Below are positions 7,304-9,610 of a stretch of DNA of 9,610 nucleotides, in pieces; positions within the stretch are counted from its first letter, which is position 1, and the number at the start of each line of letters is the position of its first letter. A model generated the notes under the pieces. The model did not search any database. It worked only from the letters and a program-made list of their open reading frames with translations, and had not been told where the DNA came from. Origin of the DNA: Candidatus Levybacteria bacterium RIFCSPLOWO2_12_FULL_37_14 (GTDB lineage Bacteria; Patescibacteriota; Microgenomatia; Levybacterales; UBA12049); contig MFPH01000041.1 of NCBI GenBank assembly GCA_001782645.1, positions 1 through 9,610 of the forward strand, in the 5' to 3' direction. The translations under genes and the position numbers were made by a program.

Positions 7304-7341
7304 ATCCGCCTTCGCTAAAGCTGCGGCGGACTCAGGCGGAT
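7304..7341. repeat. Palindromic G+C-rich repeat at the gene junction
   Basis: An imperfect 26-bp palindrome (7305-7330), TCCGCC...GGCGGA around GCTAAAGC, followed by CTCA and a further GGCGGAT that also pairs with ATCCGCC at 7304-7310. It is much richer in G+C than the genes on both sides. It fills almost all the gap between the small membrane protein gene and the kinase gene. The minus-strand TGA at 7334-7332 and the last residues (KSA) of the upstream protein come from it. It resembles the in-frame inserts seen in argS and leuS, so it is probably a member of a dispersed family. Confidence 0.65.
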
Positions 7342-7676
7342 TTATGTTTTGAGAGTTCTGAAAGCTTATCTCCCATAGTTTTACTTCCTATAACGATAAT
7401 ATAAGTTCCGATTACAAAGAAAATTTGCCGAATGAGCAACAGAAGACTAAGCTCTTGATTTTGTGAAACCTGAATATATAAATCAATAGCATCCGCAATA
7501 ATTGCTAAAGCTAAAACAAATGTCCCAATTCCGATTGTTTTAAATCCCACTGCCAAAATTCCCGTTACGAATTTTTTGACAAAACGAGCCATTATTATTG
7601 CAGCAGCAATTGCTGCGAAAGCAGATATGAAAGAAGCTGATTCAATCAAAATAGGCATCAATTTGGCGTAGTCCAT
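7332..7676 (-). CDS. Small three-helix membrane protein of unknown function, in a two-component operon
   Basis: 114 residues; I do not recognise the family. Three hydrophobic segments: about 10-34 (ISAFAAIAAAIIMARF), 38-68 (GILAVGFKTIGIGTFVLAL, continuing to YI) and 77-98 (LSLLLLIRQIFFVIGTYIIV), with a short charged C-terminal tail. The second helix contains acidic residues (ADAID), unusual in a simple anchor. It lies ten bases after the receiver gene and 37 bases before the kinase gene, all on the minus strand, so the three are probably co-transcribed. The neighbouring kinase has only one membrane helix, so this protein is a reasonable candidate for its membrane sensor or scaffold; that is inference from position only. 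The end of the reading frame is set by a palindromic repeat, so the native C-terminus may once have been different. Confidence 0.8.
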   Translation of the reverse strand: MDYAKLMPILIESASFISAFAAIAAAIIMARFVKKFVTGILAVGFKTIGIGTFVLALAIIADAIDLYIQVSQNQELSLLLLIRQIFFVIGTYIIVIGSKTMGDKLSELSKHKSA

Positions 7677-7686
7677 TTACAAAATA

Positions 7687-8055
7687 TTACTGCATTTTAA
7701 GAGCTTGTTTTACCTTGTTAACCAGATCCTGAGGCTCGACTTGATATTTAAATATATAATCCATTGCTCCATTATTTATTGCTTCTTTTACTAATTCTTC
7801 CTGACTGAAATTTGAAAGTATAAGAACCGGAATACGCTGTGTATGCGAGTCCATTTTTAGAGTTCTTAAAACTTCATTTCCGGAGATATCCGGGAGAACC
7901 TGATCTAAAAGTATCAGGTTCGGTTGTTCCGAGCGGGCCTTATTAATGCCGCTTTGCCCATTCAAAGCAAAAACAGTCTCCAGCCCTGCTTTTTGCAGCG
8001 CAGTTTCAAAAACCGCACTTAGATTTTCATCATCATCAATAATAAGAACTTTCAT
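7687..8055 (-). CDS. Stand-alone response regulator receiver (CheY-like), no output domain
   Basis: 122 residues, exactly one REC domain. Acidic pocket D7-D9 (LIIDDDE), phosphorylated Asp at 51 (LILLDQVLPD), switch Ser at 81 (VLILSNFS) and conserved Lys at 103 (DYIFKYQ). All residues needed for phosphorylation are present. There is no DNA-binding or enzymatic domain after it, so it must act by binding a partner protein, or pass phosphate on. It is first in the minus-strand operon with the membrane protein and the kinase, which is its likely phosphodonor. No Shine-Dalgarno sequence. Upstream is a 7-nt repeat tract able to form a hairpin in the leader. Confidence 0.95.
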   Translation of the reverse strand: MKVLIIDDDENLSAVFETALQKAGLETVFALNGQSGINKARSEQPNLILLDQVLPDISGNEVLRTLKMDSHTQRIPVLILSNFSQEELVKEAINNGAMDYIFKYQVEPQDLVNKVKQALKMQ

Positions 8056-8059
8056 ACTG

Positions 8060-8128
8060 GTTCATGGTTATTTGTTCATAGTTCATGGTAAACATTTTTC
8101 TGCTATGAACTAAATAACTAATAACTAT
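8060..8128. repeat. 7-nt repeats and inverted repeat upstream of the receiver gene
   Basis: GTTCATG, GTTATTT, GTTCATA, GTTCATG, GTAAACA lie in exact register (8060-8094), with a second group TAACTAA, TAACTAT at 8115-8128. GTTCATAG (8074-8081) pairs perfectly with CTATGAAC (8103-8110), so the minus-strand leader of the receiver operon can form an 8-bp hairpin. The rest of the gap 8129-8202 holds the two divergent promoters. Confidence 0.65.
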
Positions 8129-8139
8129 CTGCCAATTAA

Positions 8140-8168
8140 AGGCTATCAGTTGTTCAGGATCTTGTCAA
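8140..8168 (-). promoter_or_regulatory. Candidate promoter of the receiver-kinase operon
   Basis: On the minus strand a perfect -35 TTGACA (8168-8163) is followed after 17 bases by TAGCCT (8145-8140). That hexamer keeps T, A and final T of the -10 consensus and is preceded by TGA, an extended -10. Transcription would start near 8133 and leave a leader of about 78 bases containing the 7-nt repeats. The -35 and spacing are good and the -10 is mediocre. Confidence 0.45.
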
Positions 8169-8187
8169 TGGGTTTTTCTCATGTATG

Positions 8188-8196
8188 TGGTAAAAT
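8188..8196 (+). promoter_or_regulatory. Extended -10 promoter of argS, leaderless start
   Basis: TGGTAAAAT is a TGn extended -10 with hexamer TAAAAT (one mismatch). Six bases separate it from the ATG at 8203, so the expected transcription start is the A of that ATG. No Shine-Dalgarno sequence lies upstream. The only -35-like sequence (TTGTCA, 8162-8167) is 23 bases away, too far for a normal spacer. The arrangement parallels that before leuS. Confidence 0.45.
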
Positions 8197-8202
8197 AATT
8201 GT

Positions 8203-9610
8203 ATGACCGATGTAAAAGCAGAAATTATTTCAATCCTCAGGCAATCTCTAGCGGAATTTACAAAAGAAGAAATTAATTTTTTGGTTGAGGAACCGGAAAA
8301 TGAGAATTTTGGTGATTATTTTTCCAATGCCGCGCTGGCGTTTTGGGCGAATAAAGAATCAAGAATTAAGAATCAAAAATGGAAAAGTCCCCTAGAGCTT
8401 GCACAAAAAATAGTTAATTCCATAATTCATGATTCAAAATTCATGATTCATTTTGACAGAGTTGAGGCAGTCAAACCGGGATTTATTAATTTCTATCTTT
8501 CGCAAGAATACTTAATTGCTCAGCTAAGTTTGGTGTCAGGCAAAACCCTACTTCGCTACGTTCATGAAACTGAACGTAGCTTCGCGGGGCGCAGAATCAT
8601 GGTTGAGTTTACGGATCCGAATCCATTTAAAGAATTTCATATTGGGCATTTGTACAGCAATACAGTTGGGGAATCGGTAAGCCGTTTGTTGGAAGCAATG
8701 GGAGCAAATGTTAAGAGAGCAAATTATCAGGGGGATGTGGGAATGCACATTGCAAAATCGCTTTATGCGATTTTTCAAATCTCAAATCTCAAATCTCAAA
8801 TCTCAAATCTGGAAAAAAAGAGCGCAAAAGAACGGGCGGAATTTTTGGGACAGTGTTATGCGACTGGGGCGAAAGATTATGAAGATTCGGAAAAAGCAAA
8901 GAGAGAAATAGAACAATTGAACAAGAAAATTTATGACAAAGATCCTGATTTAATGCCTCTTTATGAAAAAGGCAGGCAATGGAGTTTGGAATATTTCGAA
9001 ACGATCTATAAACGTCTCGGAACCAAATTTGATTTCTATTATTTTGAGTCGATAGTCGGGATTAATGGTTTGAAATTAGTCCAAGAATATTTGCAAAAAG
9101 GCCCGCCTGCATCGCTTGATGCGAAGCATCTGCGGGCAGGAGTTTTTGAGAAAAGTCAGGGTGCAGTTATTTTCCCCGGAAAAAAGTTCGGTTTGCATGA
9201 CAGGGTTTTTATAAATTCATTGGGACTTCCGACTTATGAAGCAAAAGATCTGGGTCTTGCATTTAAAAAATATAGTGATTTTAAGTTTGATCAGTCAATC
9301 AGTGTAACGGGAAATGAAATTACAGAATATTTCAAGGTAATTCTTGCGGCATTAAAGCAAATTGATCCCGAGTTGGCAGCCAAAATTAAGCATTTGCCTC
9401 ATGGGATGGTTAGAATTCCAACAGGCAAAATGTCCAGCCGGTCAGGCAACATTGTAACTGGAGAATGGCTTCTGGATGAAGCCAAAAAACTCTTGAAAAG
9501 TAAATTTAGTGAAATGATGGAGGAAGTTTTGGAGCAAGTCGCTGTTGGTGCAATCAAATATGCGCTTCTCAAAAGCAGTCTTGGACATGATATAGAGTTT
9601 AATTTTGAAG
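8203..9610 (+). CDS. argS: Arginyl-tRNA synthetase (class I), 3' end beyond window
   Basis: Charges tRNA-Arg with arginine in the cytoplasm. I translated this frame by hand from the ATG at 8203; it stays open to the last base (469 codons), so only the C-terminal helical anticodon-binding (DALR) domain is missing. The N-terminal ArgRS domain includes NFGDYFSNAALAFW and PGFINFYLS. The HIGH motif is intact, FKEFHIGHLYSN with HIGH at 146-149; NYQGDVGMHIAKS, SQGAVIFPG, LPTYEAKDLGLAFKK, SVTGNEITEYFKV and KMSSRSGN (from K409) follow. Transcribed away from the receiver-kinase operon. The gene holds an unusual number of internal repeats: 7-nt tracts at residues about 51-58, 74-83 and 192-203, and palindromic segments at about 118-126 and 300-313. 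All keep the frame. Confidence 0.96.
   Translation, partial: MTDVKAEIISILRQSLAEFTKEEINFLVEEPENENFGDYFSNAALAFWANKESRIKNQKWKSPLELAQKIVNSIIHDSKFMIHFDRVEAVKPGFINFYLSQEYLIAQLSLVSGKTLLRYVHETERSFAGRRIMVEFTDPNPFKEFHIGHLYSNTVGESVSRLLEAMGANVKRANYQGDVGMHIAKSLYAIFQISNLKSQISNLEKKSAKERAEFLGQCYATGAKDYEDSEKAKREIEQLNKKIYDKDPDLMPLYEKGRQWSLEYFETIYKRLGTKFDFYYFESIVGINGLKLVQEYLQKGPPASLDAKHLRAGVFEKSQGAVIFPGKKFGLHDRVFINSLGLPTYEAKDLGLAFKKYSDFKFDQSISVTGNEITEYFKVILAALKQIDPELAAKIKHLPHGMVRIPTGKMSSRSGNIVTGEWLLDEAKKLLKSKFSEMMEEVLEQVAVGAIKYALLKSSLGHDIEFNFE
8355..8375. repeat. 7-nt tandem repeat in argS (AGAATCA x3)
   Basis: AGAATCA, AGAATTA, AGAATCA, coding ESRIKNQ in the N-terminal domain. Three units are 21 bases, so gain or loss of the set keeps the frame. 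Confidence 0.65.
8422..8449. repeat. 7-nt tandem repeat in argS (NNNATTC x4)
   Basis: ATTC recurs at 8425, 8432, 8439 and 8446. Units are ATAATTC, ATGATTC, AAAATTC, ATGATTC. Codes IIHDSKFMIH shortly before the conserved PGFINFYLS. Confidence 0.7.
8555..8580. repeat. Perfect palindrome inserted in argS
   Basis: GCTACGTTCA and TGAACGTAGC (10-bp perfect arms) around a six-base loop. It codes RYVHETERS between the N-terminal domain and the beta strand before the HIGH motif (RRIMVEFTDPNPFKEFHIGH). About 17 residues here (KTLLRYVHETERSFAGR) have no obvious counterpart in typical ArgRS. Confidence 0.7.
8776..8810. repeat. 7-nt tandem repeat in argS (CAAATCT x5)
   Basis: Five perfect copies of CAAATCT, 35 bases, the cleanest heptamer tract in the window. 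Codes QISNLKSQISNL after the GDVGMHIAKSLYAI motif of the catalytic domain. Perfect identity suggests recent expansion. Confidence 0.92.
9101..9140. repeat. Palindromic segment inserted in argS
   Basis: GCCCGC (9101-9106) pairs with GCGGGC (9132-9137), CCTGC (9106-9110) with GCAGG (9136-9140), and GATGC (9118-9122) with GCATC (9126-9130). It codes PPASLDAKHLRAG between LQKG and VFEKSQGAVIFPG, which are normally adjacent in ArgRS. The fit of palindrome to extra residues supports insertion. Confidence 0.65.

Noticed and set aside
8056..8202. tRNA or riboswitch in the divergent gap
   Set aside because: No cloverleaf, T-loop or conserved aptamer core could be seen, only promoters and repeats.
8776..8810. 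CRISPR-like array
   Set aside because: Units are seven bases with no spacers. It is a simple tandem repeat.
8548..8911. Short reading frames on both strands within argS
   Set aside because: argS is open through the whole stretch with its HIGH motif here. The others are shadows made partly by the repeats.

Overview
The window is A+T-rich bacterial chromosome. It is most likely from a member of the Candidate Phyla Radiation (Patescibacteria). The LeuRS is of the divergent type I associate with that group, with an HVGN signature and a CP1 editing domain lacking the usual threonine-rich motif. No gene here has a convincing Shine-Dalgarno sequence, genes are tightly packed, and short repeats lie inside essential genes. 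The placement is inference from protein character, not from a phylogenetic marker.

Layout: (1) 23-5334, plus strand: a probable operon of leuS (leucyl-tRNA synthetase), comEA (membrane-anchored DNA receptor with SLBB and helix-hairpin-helix domains), comEC channel part (OB-like plus competence domain) and a separate ComEC-type metallo-beta-lactamase-fold gene. The last two are one reading frame apart at an A7 run, so together they look like a split or slippage-joined ComEC. (2) 5335-5557: a non-coding gap between convergent operons, filled by a hairpin and a nested imperfect palindrome of about 140 bp. (3) 8055-5558, minus strand: a three-gene signalling operon of a stand-alone receiver protein, an unrecognised three-helix membrane protein and a GAF-PAS histidine kinase with one N-terminal membrane helix. 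(4) 8056-8202: a divergent intergenic region with a promoter on each strand. (5) 8203-end, plus strand: argS (arginyl-tRNA synthetase), cut by the window end but open throughout.

Function: ComEA and ComEC together form the inner-membrane part of a DNA-uptake machine. The kinase, membrane protein and receiver form a signalling module with no DNA-binding output, so its target must be reached by protein contact. The two synthetases are housekeeping genes.

The most unusual feature is the repeat load. At least nine loci carry degenerate tandem repeats with a 7-nt period, in coding and non-coding DNA and with a different unit at each locus. Several short, partly palindromic G+C-rich segments are inserted in frame in leuS and argS, reminiscent of Rickettsia palindromic elements. 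A related palindrome supplies the stop codon of the small membrane protein gene.
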